From Rhizobium oryzicola (GTDB lineage Bacteria; Pseudomonadota; Alphaproteobacteria; Rhizobiales; Rhizobiaceae): DNA of 64,000 bases. Of the stretch, positions 45,301 through 53,579 are shown piece by piece. The notes below the pieces were generated by a model. That model was not told the origin of the DNA. It did not search any database and saw nothing but the letters and a program-made list of their open reading frames with translations. The stretch spans positions 58,631 to 122,630 of the forward strand of contig NZ_JAUKWQ010000015.1 in the NCBI RefSeq assembly GCF_030504645.1, read 5' to 3'. Each line of letters begins with the position of its first letter. Position 1 is the first letter of the stretch. Both the position numbers and the translations under genes were made by a program.

Positions 45301-47469
45301 CGGGATCCAGGGGGCACCGAGACGAGCGGTGATGTCTGATGGGCGAAGATCGGCCGGCTGAACATCCTGAAGCGCCCGCACGTTGCGCTCATAGGCCGGA
45401 TCAAGCTCTGCCGCGGCCTGCGCAGCGGCGAGCTTGGTGCGGACCGCCCCGGAGAGATAGGCATCAGCCGTCTGCCAGGATCCGTCGGCTGGGTCGCGGA
45501 AAACCTCGTCGCCGAGCTCGTCGAGCACGGTGGTGGGATCGCTGTGGAGCAGCTCCGCGATATGGTCGATATCGACGTGGCCACGCTCATTCAGCACGAC
45601 GGCGAGCGCATCTGCGGGCGATGTGATCGTCGGCGCCGCGGGCGGCGCAATCACACGTTCGGAAAAAATCGGACCGGGCTTCGCCGTGTCGGTCTCCAGA
45701 TCGTAATCCTCGATCGACGCCACCAGCCAGCAATCCGGATCGTCGCGGAAGGGTGCAAGGTTCGGCTGGCGATGGATCTCTTTCACCTCGCCGGTTTCCG
45801 CATCCTCCTGGATCGAAACGGTCGTGTGGTTGACCGGCCCGAAATCGCGCACGAAGCTCGACCAGGCGATGCGCAGTCGCACCTGCAGATCGCGCCAGGG
45901 CCGATCAGTTTCCTGCGCCTTCAGCACCTCACGTATGGCATCACGGATCGGGATGAGCTTCGAAATGATCCGGACATGCTTTTCCGACATACCATCTCCT
46001 TTGCGGCCCTTGCGGACCACGACCGGCACGGCCGATCCGTAGAGCATCTGCATCAGACCTTTGGCGCGGTCGACGAAGAAACTGCCCTCGCGAACAGGCC
46101 CGTCCTTCGGCTGCAGATCGACGATCTCAGCGAGTTCGTCTTCCAGATCCATATCGATGGGCGTAGGCTCGCCGTCGTAGACGTCGGCGGGCATTAGATC
46201 GATTGCAGCTGCGAGAGCGGCTTCGAGATCCTCGTCATCGCGGGGACGGCATGTGTAGGTCTCACCGAACGGGCCGGAGGTCAGGGCGTGTGTGCCGAGC
46301 ACGAAATCCGGATGCCGGCCAAACCAGCGATTGACCCTGATGGCGCCCTCGTCGTTGGCGGCCGTTCTGATCTCATCGACATCGAGCCACAGCTGATTTC
46401 CCTCCGGCTCTCCGGGCTTCCGCTTGCGGAAGAAGAGGATGTCGACGACGACATCCGTGCCGGCGTCACGGCGAAAGCTGCCTTGGGGCAGCCGGATTGC
46501 CGCGATCAGGTCGGAGGATTTCGCAATATGCTCCCGTGCCGTGGTATCGGCTTTGTCCATGGTGCCATGCGATGTGACGAAGGCGGCGAGCGCGCCGGGC
46601 TTAAGCAGGTCAATCGACCGGGCGATGAAATAGTCGTGCAAACGAAGGCCAAGCGATCGGTAAACGCGGTCCGAGCGGACGGTGCGATCAGAGAAGGGCG
46701 GATTGCCGATGGCGAGATCGTATATCGGAGCCAGATCCGTACGGGCAAAGTCGCCATTGATGATCCGCGCCTTCGGCTGAAGCAGGTGGGCGATGCGAGC
46801 GGTGACCGGATCGAGCTCGATCCCTGTCACATAGGCGGCGTCGCGATAGGGCTCTGGCATCAGGGCAGGGAAGAGCCCCGTGCCGATGCCAGGTTCCAGC
46901 ACCCGGCCGCCGCGCCAGCCCAGTTTTTGGACCCCAGCCCAAATTGCCCTGATGATGAATTCCGGCGTGAAATGCGCATATTGGGTGCAGCGAGCCAGTG
47001 ATGCATAGTCGGCTTCGGAGACCGCGGTTTCGAGCGACGAGGCAATATCGTTCCAGCCTCGGTGGAAATCGACTTCGCCCGGACGGCGGAACATGCCGTT
47101 GGCGAGCTCGCCGGCGCCAAAGCCGGTAAAGCGGATCAGCTGCGCCTGCTCCTTTGGTGTCGCTGGCCGGTCCTGCTTGGCAATACCGTCGGCAACGAGG
47201 ATGGCCGCGACATTGGCGCGGGCGCGATCCTTCCAGGACGAAGGCAAGTCGCGGTCGCCGTCGAGATAGAAATTCGCCCGAAGGCCGGCGCGCCGGGCAG
47301 GTGCAGCTGTAATTGGCAGAGCAGGCGCTGGCGCCGGCGGCATGGGATCCGAATCGTCGTCGTTTGCGGCTTCAGGCGAGAAGCTGCCGAAGGCGGTGAC
47401 GCCGAGCCTAAGGCCAGACGAGAGTGCGGTGTTGCCAAACATGTCGAGCGTGAAGGGATCGTTGCTCAC
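42379..47469 (-). CDS. Giant N6-adenine DNA methylase / SNF2-type helicase fusion (DarB-like)
   Basis: 1696 residues. The N-terminal part has an N6-methylase with SAM motif VLEPGIGTGLF (190-200) and catalytic GNPPF (255-259). A middle part of unknown fold follows (about 420-860). The helicase has Walker A HAVGAGKTM near 890, VDEAQEF near 1049, and motif VI QREGRIVRQGN near 1400. The C-terminus is coiled-coil (about 1480-1560). The architecture matches the phage P1 DarB antirestriction protein and plasmid relatives, so shielding incoming DNA is a likely role, but this is inference. It is the centrepiece of the minus-strand block, upstream of the parB-like gene in transcription order. Confidence 0.88.
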   Translation of the reverse strand: MSNDPFTLDMFGNTALSSGLRLGVTAFGSFSPEAANDDDSDPMPPAPAPALPITAAPARRAGLRANFYLDGDRDLPSSWKDRARANVAAILVADGIAKQDRPATPKEQAQLIRFTGFGAGELANGMFRRPGEVDFHRGWNDIASSLETAVSEADYASLARCTQYAHFTPEFIIRAIWAGVQKLGWRGGRVLEPGIGTGLFPALMPEPYRDAAYVTGIELDPVTARIAHLLQPKARIINGDFARTDLAPIYDLAIGNPPFSDRTVRSDRVYRSLGLRLHDYFIARSIDLLKPGALAAFVTSHGTMDKADTTAREHIAKSSDLIAAIRLPQGSFRRDAGTDVVVDILFFRKRKPGEPEGNQLWLDVDEIRTAANDEGAIRVNRWFGRHPDFVLGTHALTSGPFGETYTCRPRDDEDLEAALAAAIDLMPADVYDGEPTPIDMDLEDELAEIVDLQPKDGPVREGSFFVDRAKGLMQMLYGSAVPVVVRKGRKGDGMSEKHVRIISKLIPIRDAIREVLKAQETDRPWRDLQVRLRIAWSSFVRDFGPVNHTTVSIQEDAETGEVKEIHRQPNLAPFRDDPDCWLVASIEDYDLETDTAKPGPIFSERVIAPPAAPTITSPADALAVVLNERGHVDIDHIAELLHSDPTTVLDELGDEVFRDPADGSWQTADAYLSGAVRTKLAAAQAAAELDPAYERNVRALQDVQPADLRPSDITARLGAPWIPAADVVAFVKETMQADIRIHHMPELGSWTVEARQLGYSAAGTSEWGTSRRHAGELLADALNSRVPQIFDTFKDADGERRVLNVIDTEAARDKLQKIKRAFQDWVWTDPDRTDRLARDYNDRFNNIAPRKFDGSHLKLPGASGAFVLYGHQKRGIWRIIADGSTYLAHAVGAGKTMTMAASIMEQRRLGLIAKAMLVVPGHCLAQAAREFLALYPNARILVADETNFTKDKRARFLSRAATATWDAIVITHSAFRFIAVPSTFESQMIQDELQLYEDLLVKVDSEDRVSRKRLERLKEGLQERLEGLATRKDDLLTISEMGVDQIVVDEAQEFRKLSFATNMSTLKGIDPHGSQRAWDLYVKSRYIDTKNPGRSLVLASGTPITNTLGEMFSIQRLLGHEALAERGLHEFDAWASCFGDTTTELEIQPSGKYKPVSRFASFVNVPELIAMFRSFADVVMPDDLRQYVKVPNISTGRRQILTAKPTALFKTYQQMLDTRIKAIEQREGPAKPGDDILLSVITDGRHAAIDLRFVMPGAENEEDNKLNLLIRNAYRIWQETGEAIYRRRDGKDFDLPGAAQMIFSDLGTINVEKTRDFSAYRFIRDELIRLGVPASQIAFMQDYKKTEAKQRLFGDVRAGKVRFLIGSSETMGTGVNAQLRLKALHHLDVPWLPSQIEQREGRIVRQGNQHDEVDIFAYATEGSLDASMWQNNERKARFIAAALSGDTSIRRLEDVGEGAANQFAMAKAIASGDERLMQKAGLEADIARLERLRAAHEDDQYAVRRQMRDAEREIEVSTRRIGEIGKDIAQLKPTSGDTFTMAVLGREYTERKEAGRALMKEILTLLQSQKQGELHLATIGGFDLVFEGERFGKGDAYRYETLLQRTGADYEIDLAITVTPLGAISRLEHALGGFDEEQHQYRRRLQEAERRLVSYRSRDGGAFAFADDLKEKRLKLRAIEAQLAEDLADETNAAAA

Positions 47470-47562
47470 GATAAAATCTCCTTGTGAAAGCGCGCGTCAT
47501 CGTTCCGCCGGGCGGCGAACGGACGCTGATTGATGTTGAAGATCCCGCTGCGAGCCGGGAGG

Positions 47563-47964
47563 TTACGACCACTCGATAATGAAGAGCTCCATCGAGTCTG
47601 GCTGGAAGCTGATGCCAAGATGCCGGGCGTTGGGGGTTGCGGCGATCATGGCCTCCAGCTGCGCGGCGTCGATGAATTCGACGCCATCGTCGCCACCGAA
47701 GGTCATGAGCTTGACCTCGAACCAGTCGTCGTTGATGCGGGGATCGCATTCGAGCGCGTAAGCGACGAGAGGCCTTTCGCCGTCCGGCAGTTTGCCGTTC
47801 GAGCACAGATAGACACCGTGATCACCGACCAACCAGACGCCAGGCTGCTCGTCACGACCGGGATGGAGACCGTAATGCGGATTGCGAAAGCCGCCATTGG
47901 CTTCGGCGTCAGCGCGCCCGCGAGCAATCACCGCCCGCACGAATTCAATCGGAAACGAAAGCAT
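47563..47964 (-). CDS. DUF3085-like protein
   Basis: 133 residues. PGVWLVGDHGVYLCSNGKLP is the characteristic segment of DUF3085 plasmid proteins, followed by DPRINDDWFEVKLMTFGGDD. No membrane segment. It lies between the DUF1419 and methylase-helicase genes, all on the minus strand, with gaps of 13 and 93 bases. Function unknown. Confidence 0.75.
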   Translation of the reverse strand: MLSFPIEFVRAVIARGRADAEANGGFRNPHYGLHPGRDEQPGVWLVGDHGVYLCSNGKLPDGERPLVAYALECDPRINDDWFEVKLMTFGGDDGVEFIDAAQLEAMIAATPNARHLGISFQPDSMELFIIEWS

Positions 47965-47977
47965 GGAAAGCGCCTCC

Positions 47978-48583
47978 TCACGCTGCGACCGCCGCGGCGG
48001 GAAGATGGCGCAGTTGGACGGGCAGTTTGGTGGCGATCTCGTCGCCGGTCAGGTCGTCGAGAAGCTTTAACCTGGCAGATCCAGCCCCTGTGTAGAGAGC
48101 GATGACACGTTGACGCGGCAGATACTGCGCGGCAGTTTCATCGGAGTGGCCGCGATAGGCGTCCGCCGTGGCGCTCCAGATGTGCTCAGGCCGCTCGTTT
48201 CGCGTCATCGCCCTCACAGGGCGCGTCTCCCTCTCGATAATCGCCAGCCGCATGGCTTCCACCGCCCCGCGATCGGAGAGATCGCAATAGCCATGGAAGC
48301 AACGGATGTTCCCGTCGATCCGCAGCGCGAAGAACACCGATGTGACGGATCCGGTCAGGAATTCGCGCATCGCGAACATCGAGCCCCGGATCCACAGCGG
48401 CGGCAGGATCTCGAACATGTAATCATGCTCACGCTCGGTGATTTCGAACCACTCGCCTGCATAGAGCGCGCTTGCGTTACCGTCGAAGCGGTTTGGACGC
48501 CGTGCATGCCGATCGAACATGCGGAACATCTGGTGGCGATCGGCGACGCCCTGGTAGACTTTGCGGATTGAGGACAGGGTCAT
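47978..48583 (-). CDS. DUF1419 family protein
   Basis: 201 residues. The central region RPNRFDGNASALYAGEWFEI and YMFEILPPLWIRGSMFAMRE is the DUF1419 signature of alphaproteobacterial plasmids. It ends 13 bases before the DUF3085-like gene and probably shares its transcript. No catalytic motif seen; function unknown. Confidence 0.8.
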   Translation of the reverse strand: MTLSSIRKVYQGVADRHQMFRMFDRHARRPNRFDGNASALYAGEWFEITEREHDYMFEILPPLWIRGSMFAMREFLTGSVTSVFFALRIDGNIRCFHGYCDLSDRGAVEAMRLAIIERETRPVRAMTRNERPEHIWSATADAYRGHSDETAAQYLPRQRVIALYTGAGSARLKLLDDLTGDEIATKLPVQLRHLPAAAVAA

Positions 48584-48724
48584 GATTGGCTCCTTCTGCC
48601 TTGTCGGGGCGAAGCGCAGCAGATCCTCTTGGTCGCCATCGTCTCTTCAGCCCTTCCTGACCCCTCCCCTCACGCCGCCTCTCCGTCCGGACGGGTCAAG
48701 GGCCGCTCTCAAGCGGGCGAAGCT

Positions 48725-49690
48725 TCACCCTTGACGCGGCCGGCGGGCATGCGGCAGGCCTCCTCTTCCTGCCCTCGTTCTCCTTTCCTTCTTTTCTTCT
48801 TCCCGCACCTTCAGCGCGGCATTCCAGTCCTCGGCCGGCGGCTTCAGCCGCAGCCAGTCACAGCCAACCTCCTCGGCAATGTCACGAAGCCGGCCGGCAA
48901 AGATCTCGCCCTGGCTATTGGCGTCGGTCGCCGCGGCCAGAACCGCACCAGGACGTGCGGCCAACCTGCGGACCGCCGCGTCCGTCGCCGGCGACCATCC
49001 ACCGCCGGTACTGAGATAGACGCTGCCCTCGCGAAGGCCCTCAAATGCCGCAAGGCTCATAGCGTCAATCGCCGCCTCGGTGACGCAAAGACGCAGGGCT
49101 TCGGAGGAACCAAGGCGAAACAGAATTTTAGAACCACCTGTCGAAAAGCCGCGCCAATCGCGACCGCGCTCCTCCCAGCCAGTAACAACACTATCGTCAT
49201 TGACATGCGCGGCCCACATGCTGCCGTGAGGGCCTTCCCGGAGACAATTGCTTTGGATGGCTTCCCGGATGATCGTTGCCGGTAGGCAGCGCTCGGTATG
49301 CAGGTAGCGCCAGGTCATGGATCCGCGCCACGGGTGACGTCGTTTTGCCCAGCGTTCCGTGACGGGAGTGTCGTGAGCGGAACTTCCGGCCGGAGCAGAC
49401 CAAACAGGGTTCCCGGCGATGACGCCGATCAGCTCGGCCACCCGGTCGAGGGCCTCGACGAAGGTGACGCCATCCAGATGCTCCGCAAGACCGAAGACAT
49501 CGCCTTTCGCGTCGGACAGCGGATCGAACCATCCCCGCCCCTCATGGATGACGATGACGATTTCTGCACCGCGCCGGTATTTCAAGGCGTTGCGGGTGCT
49601 TTCCTTGACGTCGATGGCAAAGCCGGCCCGTTGCAGCAAAGCTGCGCACGGGACGCGGTCCCGAAGGTCTTCCAGTTTCTGTTTCTCCAT
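48725..49690 (-). CDS. DUF3991/Toprim-domain protein
   Basis: 321 residues from ATG 49690; the open frame extends upstream but without similarity. The N-terminal zinc-finger-like/DUF3991 part (GRGWFDPLSDAKGDVFGLAE) is followed by a Toprim domain: Glu in CVTEAAIDAMSLAAFEG and Asp in LAAATDANSQGE. Toprim proteins of this type are primase-like; on a plasmid it could prime the complementary strand after transfer. The C-terminus is basic (EEEKKERRTRAGRGG). Confidence 0.82.
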   Translation of the reverse strand: MEKQKLEDLRDRVPCAALLQRAGFAIDVKESTRNALKYRRGAEIVIVIHEGRGWFDPLSDAKGDVFGLAEHLDGVTFVEALDRVAELIGVIAGNPVWSAPAGSSAHDTPVTERWAKRRHPWRGSMTWRYLHTERCLPATIIREAIQSNCLREGPHGSMWAAHVNDDSVVTGWEERGRDWRGFSTGGSKILFRLGSSEALRLCVTEAAIDAMSLAAFEGLREGSVYLSTGGGWSPATDAAVRRLAARPGAVLAAATDANSQGEIFAGRLRDIAEEVGCDWLRLKPPAEDWNAALKVREEEKKERRTRAGRGGLPHARRPRQG

Positions 49691-49903
49691 TATTTTCCCG
49701 GCGCTCTTGGCGCCGCCCTTCTCTCCAGATTCATCTCTCCCGCAATTAGCGGGACCGGTTCCGGCGGCCGCGAAGAGCAAAGGGGGCAAGGGCGCGGCTG
49801 GCAATCTGCAGATTTGCATTCCGCTCCGGACGACCTGCCAGTAGCGGCGAAGCTTCCCTTGCCGCCTGCCGCTCGCAAGCGGCACCTCGGGGGAAATGCC
49901 GGC

Positions 49904-50080
49904 TCAATGAGCCGGCCAGGGATGGAATTCATGCACGATCTCCAGATCGTCTTCGTCATCGAGTTCGTCGCTCGGCAGAACGCCGAACTCGTCGCCGGAC
50001 CTGAACAGCGTGACCGGAACCATCAGGGTGCGGGCGAGCTGGAAGGCGTGGTTCTGCGCAAGGGAAAGATCGGTGATCAT
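49904..50080 (-). CDS. Small acidic protein, 58 residues
   Basis: ATG 50080 has TGGAGCCCTCAG before it. The peptide starts MITDLSLAQNHAFQLARTLM and ends with a strongly acidic tail (PSDELDDEDDLEIVHEF). The stop lies in a GCCGGCTC/GAGCCGGC hairpin. It is the first gene of the minus-strand block as transcribed. No family recognised; acidic small proteins near oriT often mimic DNA, but nothing here proves that. Confidence 0.6.
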   Translation of the reverse strand: MITDLSLAQNHAFQLARTLMVPVTLFRSGDEFGVLPSDELDDEDDLEIVHEFHPWPAH

Positions 50081-50473
50081 CTGAGGGCTCCATCTTTGGA
50101 GCGGGCCATTCCCGCTCGATGGCTCCCGTCAGTGTCCGGAACCGGTCGCGATCACCGCAAAGGCGTGAGCCAAAGCGGCCGCAGCTTGCTAGCCGACCCC
50201 GTCAGTGGGTTGATCGACGGAGATCCGGGGCTGGACCAGGAAGCCATCCATCAAGAGCGGGATTGGCACGCCTCGATAGATCCGGCTGAGATGAATAGTG
50301 ATCGTGCTGATGCGGATATTGTCGCGATCCTCGACACCTGATGTTATCTTGTTTTGGCTCCGGTCATCAGGTCAGAGTTGATGCCCAACACCGCCGGAGG
50401 CGGGTCACATCATATACGACGTGAAGCTGCGGACGCCGGACATTAGGGATTGCGAGCCCTAAGGAGCCGCCCC
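50081..50473. other. Gene-free boundary of the plasmid block
   Basis: 393 bases. A protein-like minus-strand frame at about 50190-50345 lacks any start codon after its upstream stop and is not called. The stretch holds the promoter of the small acidic protein. Confidence 0.4.
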
Positions 50474-50502
50474 TTGAAAAGCCGACACGCAACCGATATA
50501 TA
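50474..50502 (+). promoter_or_regulatory. Near-consensus sigma-70-type promoter
   Basis: TTGAAA (50474-50479), 17 bases, TATATA (50497-50502). Transcription would start near 50509-50511. Confidence 0.55.
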
Positions 50503-50509
50503 TTGCTCA

Positions 50510-50597
50510 TAGTCGAGAGCGCTGATCCGTCGGTGCGTTGAACGATTGTTTCACTCGGCTTACCGAATTGGAGCGGACCGCATGCGGTCCGCTTTTT
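50510..50597 (+). ncRNA. Candidate small RNA or attenuated leader
   Basis: About 88 bases between the promoter at 50474 and a strong terminator, without an ORF. It could be a stand-alone small RNA or a terminator-controlled leader of the DUF3800 gene that starts 18 bases later. No known family recognised. Confidence 0.4.
50572..50597 (+). terminator. Terminator with a perfect 22-bp palindrome
   Basis: AGCGGACCG and CGGTCCGCT pair with a CATG loop, followed by TTTTT on the plus strand only. Confidence 0.8.
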
Positions 50598-50614
50598 CGT
50601 TTCAGGGGGATTCG

Positions 50615-51424
50615 TTGCATCTACTATATCTCGACGAGTCTGGTCATTCGCATGATCCAAGCTCGGACTTTTTCGTTCTTGCCGGGTTCAGCATATTCGA
50701 GCGCCAAACGCATTGGCTGGAAGCCCAGATAGATCCTATAGCGGCGCGCTTTAGCTCAACCAATCCTCGAGAAATCGAGTTCCATGGAAACCCAATGCGC
50801 TCGGGCAACGGTACTTGGAAAGGTGTGCCTCCCATCGACAGAGTTCAAGCCGTCGTCGATATCTTGTCGCTCCTGGCAGACAAGCAATTGCAGTTGAAGG
50901 TCTACGCCTGCGTCATCGAAAAGAAGCTCTTCTCTCCGAACGATATTCTGGCTCGGAGCTTCGAAGAGGTGGCTTCGTGTTTTGATGACTATCTGAAGAC
51001 GCTTTATAAGAAAAAGAACCCCCAGCGCGGCTTGGTCATCCTCGACAAGAGCAACTATGAGGAGAAAATCCAAACCCTCTCTCATGTGTTTAAGCACGTG
51101 GGGCATGCCAACGGCCAACTTCGCAACTTTGCCGAAGTCCCGCTGTTTCTGGATTCCAAGGCGTCGCGCCTGATTCAGATGGCGGATTTGATCGCCTACT
51201 GGATTTTCCGTCACTTTCAGTCAGGCGACCAGCGTGGGTACGACCTTATTAGGCCTTACTTTGCCCGGTATGGCATCGGGCCAGTCTCAGGTCTGCGCTG
51301 TCACGTCTCGCCGGAGACAGAAGCGCGCCTCGCTTCGCTTCCAGTTCCAACTCACCCTTTTCCGAAGGCAACGCCGAAAGGAATTGTCACCGACATACCC
51401 CAAATTTCCACGCTTGAAGATTAA
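50615..51424 (+). CDS. DUF3800 family protein
   Basis: 269 residues from TTG 50615, which has AGGGGGATTCG before it. Earlier in-frame ATG codons lie inside the terminator hairpin and are rejected. The family start LHLLYLDESGHSH, a conserved Asp-Glu-Ser, and late Asp residues (FLDSKASRLIQMADLIAYWI) fit the RNase H-like fold of DUF3800. Such genes are frequent in defence and mobile contexts, but no activity is established here. Confidence 0.82.
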   Translation: MHLLYLDESGHSHDPSSDFFVLAGFSIFERQTHWLEAQIDPIAARFSSTNPREIEFHGNPMRSGNGTWKGVPPIDRVQAVVDILSLLADKQLQLKVYACVIEKKLFSPNDILARSFEEVASCFDDYLKTLYKKKNPQRGLVILDKSNYEEKIQTLSHVFKHVGHANGQLRNFAEVPLFLDSKASRLIQMADLIAYWIFRHFQSGDQRGYDLIRPYFARYGIGPVSGLRCHVSPETEARLASLPVPTHPFPKATPKGIVTDIPQISTLED

Positions 51425-51474
51425 TTCAGCTCGAGGGCCTAAGCGGCTCTTCCAACATACTAGGCTCTAGCATT

Positions 51475-52014
51475 TTAGTGAAAATTCCGGCTCTTCACCT
51501 TCAGCGTATCGATATGAAGGTCGGGCACGAACATGTCGCGCGAATCCGGCCCGCCACCTCCATGCGCGAACTCATCGCCTCGCCCGGTTGGCAGCCTGAA
51601 CTCCGTATCCCGATCGGCAAGTCCAACCAGATCGCCTGAGAGATCGAAGAGTTGCTGGGCGACGAGATGGACGACCTCCCCTTCCCGCTGGATGCGGCCG
51701 TTGATCGCCATCATCGATGATCCCAGCACGATGCCGCCTGCGCTTCTCGAATAGCGACGGCCAGACAACGACGTTGGCCGGTCCAGTCTCGTCCTCGATG
51801 GTGATGAACATGACACCCTTGGCTGATCCCGGATTCTGTCGGACTAGCACGAGGCCGGCAGTGTAAACCCACTGGCTATCCCGAGCATTCATTGCCTCGG
51901 CACAGGTGATGATATTTCGCTCCGAGAGATCCTTTCGCAGAAAGGCGACCGGATGCTGTCGCAGCGTCAGCCCGGTATGGCTGTAGTCCTCGATGACGTT
52001 GTGTCCCTCCGTTG
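51475..52014 (-). pseudogene. Error-prone DNA polymerase DnaE2, 3' remnant with frameshift
   Basis: The frame begins without a start near 52014 (TTEGHNVIEDYSHTGLTLRQ), runs through HPVAFLRKDLSERNIITCAE and the OB-fold GVMFITIEDETGPANVVVWP, then shifts by one base near 51735 (an extra G in the RRR/IVL step). It ends GGGGPDSRDMFVPDLHIDTL in the second frame. This is the C-terminal 180 residues of DnaE2 from imuAB-dnaE2 cassettes; about 900 residues are gone. Confidence 0.85.
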
Positions 52015-52292
52015 TTGAATTTCAGCTGGATTTGACCCATTTTTTCATTCCGCGGTGAACCACGCAACTGAAACTAAAGTGTTGATCGCCAACATTTTCT
52101 CGTAGCGCAGGCGGATCACCCCGAAATGGAAAAGTGATCTAAATCGGAGTGATCATCAACAATCAAGGACCACAAGAAGGTTGAGGTCGACGCCTCGGAG
52201 ATTATTCACATCGTGCATAGCGAAGATACTACATCGGAATTTCCATCAGCACACCAAATAGTGCACGTGGTGGGCACCGGAAATTATTCGCC

Positions 52293-52850
52293 ATGCAAAC
52301 CAATACCATATTCCTTATCTTCGCTGCCGTCGTGACCGGTGCGGTCGTGCCCTTTCAGGCAGGAGCAAACGCGGCTCTCGGACGGTCTCTTGGTCATCCG
52401 CTTTGGGGCACGCTCGTATCCCTTTGCGTCAGCCTGGCCTGCATCCTGCCCGTCATGCTCTTGACGAAGGTGCAGTTGCCTACCCTCTCGAACCTCGCCC
52501 ACGCGCCGCGCTGGATATGGATCGGCGGCATTGTCGGCGTCGTCTACATCACCGGCGCGCTCATGCTTGCGCCAAAACTCGGCGCGGCCGGCTTCATCAT
52601 CGCGGTCATCGCCGGGCAGATGCTGGCGTCGATCATCATCGACCGATGGGGCCTCGTCGGCCTGCCGCAGCAACCCGTCTTATGGTCCCGCCTTGCCGGT
52701 CTCGGCCTCATCTTTATCGGGCTGGTCGTGATGCAGTTGCAGACATTCTGGCTGAAGCCGCCAGCGGTTCTTGACGTCAGAAGACACAATACTTTTCCAG
52801 AAAGGATAACTGATGAACCTGCTTCACATCGACTCCAGCATTCGCGGTGA
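52293..52850 (+). CDS. YdcZ/DUF606-type DMT transporter
   Basis: 185 residues with five hydrophobic segments (AAVVTGAVVPFQAGANAALG, GAAGFIIAVIAGQMLASIII). The YdcZ/DUF606 fold is about 145 residues; the last 35 are not membrane-like and overlap the azoR start, so the stop may have been lost or extended. It is an inner-membrane protein; substrate unknown. Probably cotranscribed with azoR. Confidence 0.82.
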   Translation: MQTNTIFLIFAAVVTGAVVPFQAGANAALGRSLGHPLWGTLVSLCVSLACILPVMLLTKVQLPTLSNLAHAPRWIWIGGIVGVVYITGALMLAPKLGAAGFIIAVIAGQMLASIIIDRWGLVGLPQQPVLWSRLAGLGLIFIGLVVMQLQTFWLKPPAVLDVRRHNTFPERITDEPASHRLQHSR

Positions 52851-53412
52851 GCAATCCGTTAGCCGCATGCTGAGCAAGGCCGCTGTTGAGCGACTCAAAG
52901 GGCTCGAACCGTCGATGGAAATCATCTACCGCGATCTCGTCACCAGCCCCCTGCCGCATCTCATCGGTAACCATCTCGCTCGTGTTCCCGATGTCATTGA
53001 TGATGTCACGCTTGGAGAACTGGCCCTGGAGGAGTTCATCGATGCCGATGTTATCGTGATTGGCGTTCCACTCTATAACCTATCCGTTTCAAGCCAGCTA
53101 AAGGCGTGGATCGACCGGATCGTTGTCCCAGGTCGCACATTTCGCTACACGTCGCATGGTCCCGAAGGCTTGGCACATGACAAGCGCGTCATTCTCGCTA
53201 TGGCCCGCGGTGGGCATTATCGACAGGGAAATGCCTTGGTTTCATATGAACACGCCGAGGCTTATCTTCGCTCGATATTTGCGTTCATTGGCGTATCGAG
53301 GCTCGATGTGATCGCCGCAGACGGGCTCGCTGTCGACGATGCACAGAAGGAACTCAGCATTCGAGAAGCCCTCAGGACAATATCAGCGCTCAAACCCAAC
53401 TGCGTGGTCTAA
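52813..53412 (+). CDS. azoR: FMN-dependent NADH:quinone oxidoreductase / azoreductase
   Basis: 199 residues of the flavodoxin-like AzoR family: LHIDSSIRGEQSVSRMLS (FMN phosphate loop), GVPLYNLSVSSQLKAWIDRI (isoalloxazine loop) and MARGGHY. It reduces azo dyes and quinones with NADH in the cytosol. AAAGGA precedes the ATG. The gene overlaps the YdcZ gene by 38 bases. Confidence 0.88.
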   Translation: MNLLHIDSSIRGEQSVSRMLSKAAVERLKGLEPSMEIIYRDLVTSPLPHLIGNHLARVPDVIDDVTLGELALEEFIDADVIVIGVPLYNLSVSSQLKAWIDRIVVPGRTFRYTSHGPEGLAHDKRVILAMARGGHYRQGNALVSYEHAEAYLRSIFAFIGVSRLDVIAADGLAVDDAQKELSIREALRTISALKPNCVV

Positions 53413-53579
53413 CCGATGCGGCTAAAAGCGAAGCTCCTTAGGTAGCAACTTGGATCGAAGCGGACATCCGTTGCATGTTAGCAATATGAAGTCAGCAGAC
53501 TGTACCATCTGAATCCGCTTCCGCGCTTGGTCGCGAGAAGCCCTCGCGTTGGCTAGCTCATCGGGCTTGCCGGCGCCTG

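Noticed and set aside
49804..49821. Partial tra-box-like sequence upstream of the Toprim gene (ATCTGCAGAT then TTGCATTC)
   Set aside because: Only one half fits, the 18-bp symmetry is lost, and a 10-bp palindrome can arise by chance.
50190..50345. Protein-like minus-strand frame in the gap after the plasmid block
   Set aside because: No usable start codon between the upstream stop and the frame; at most a fragment.
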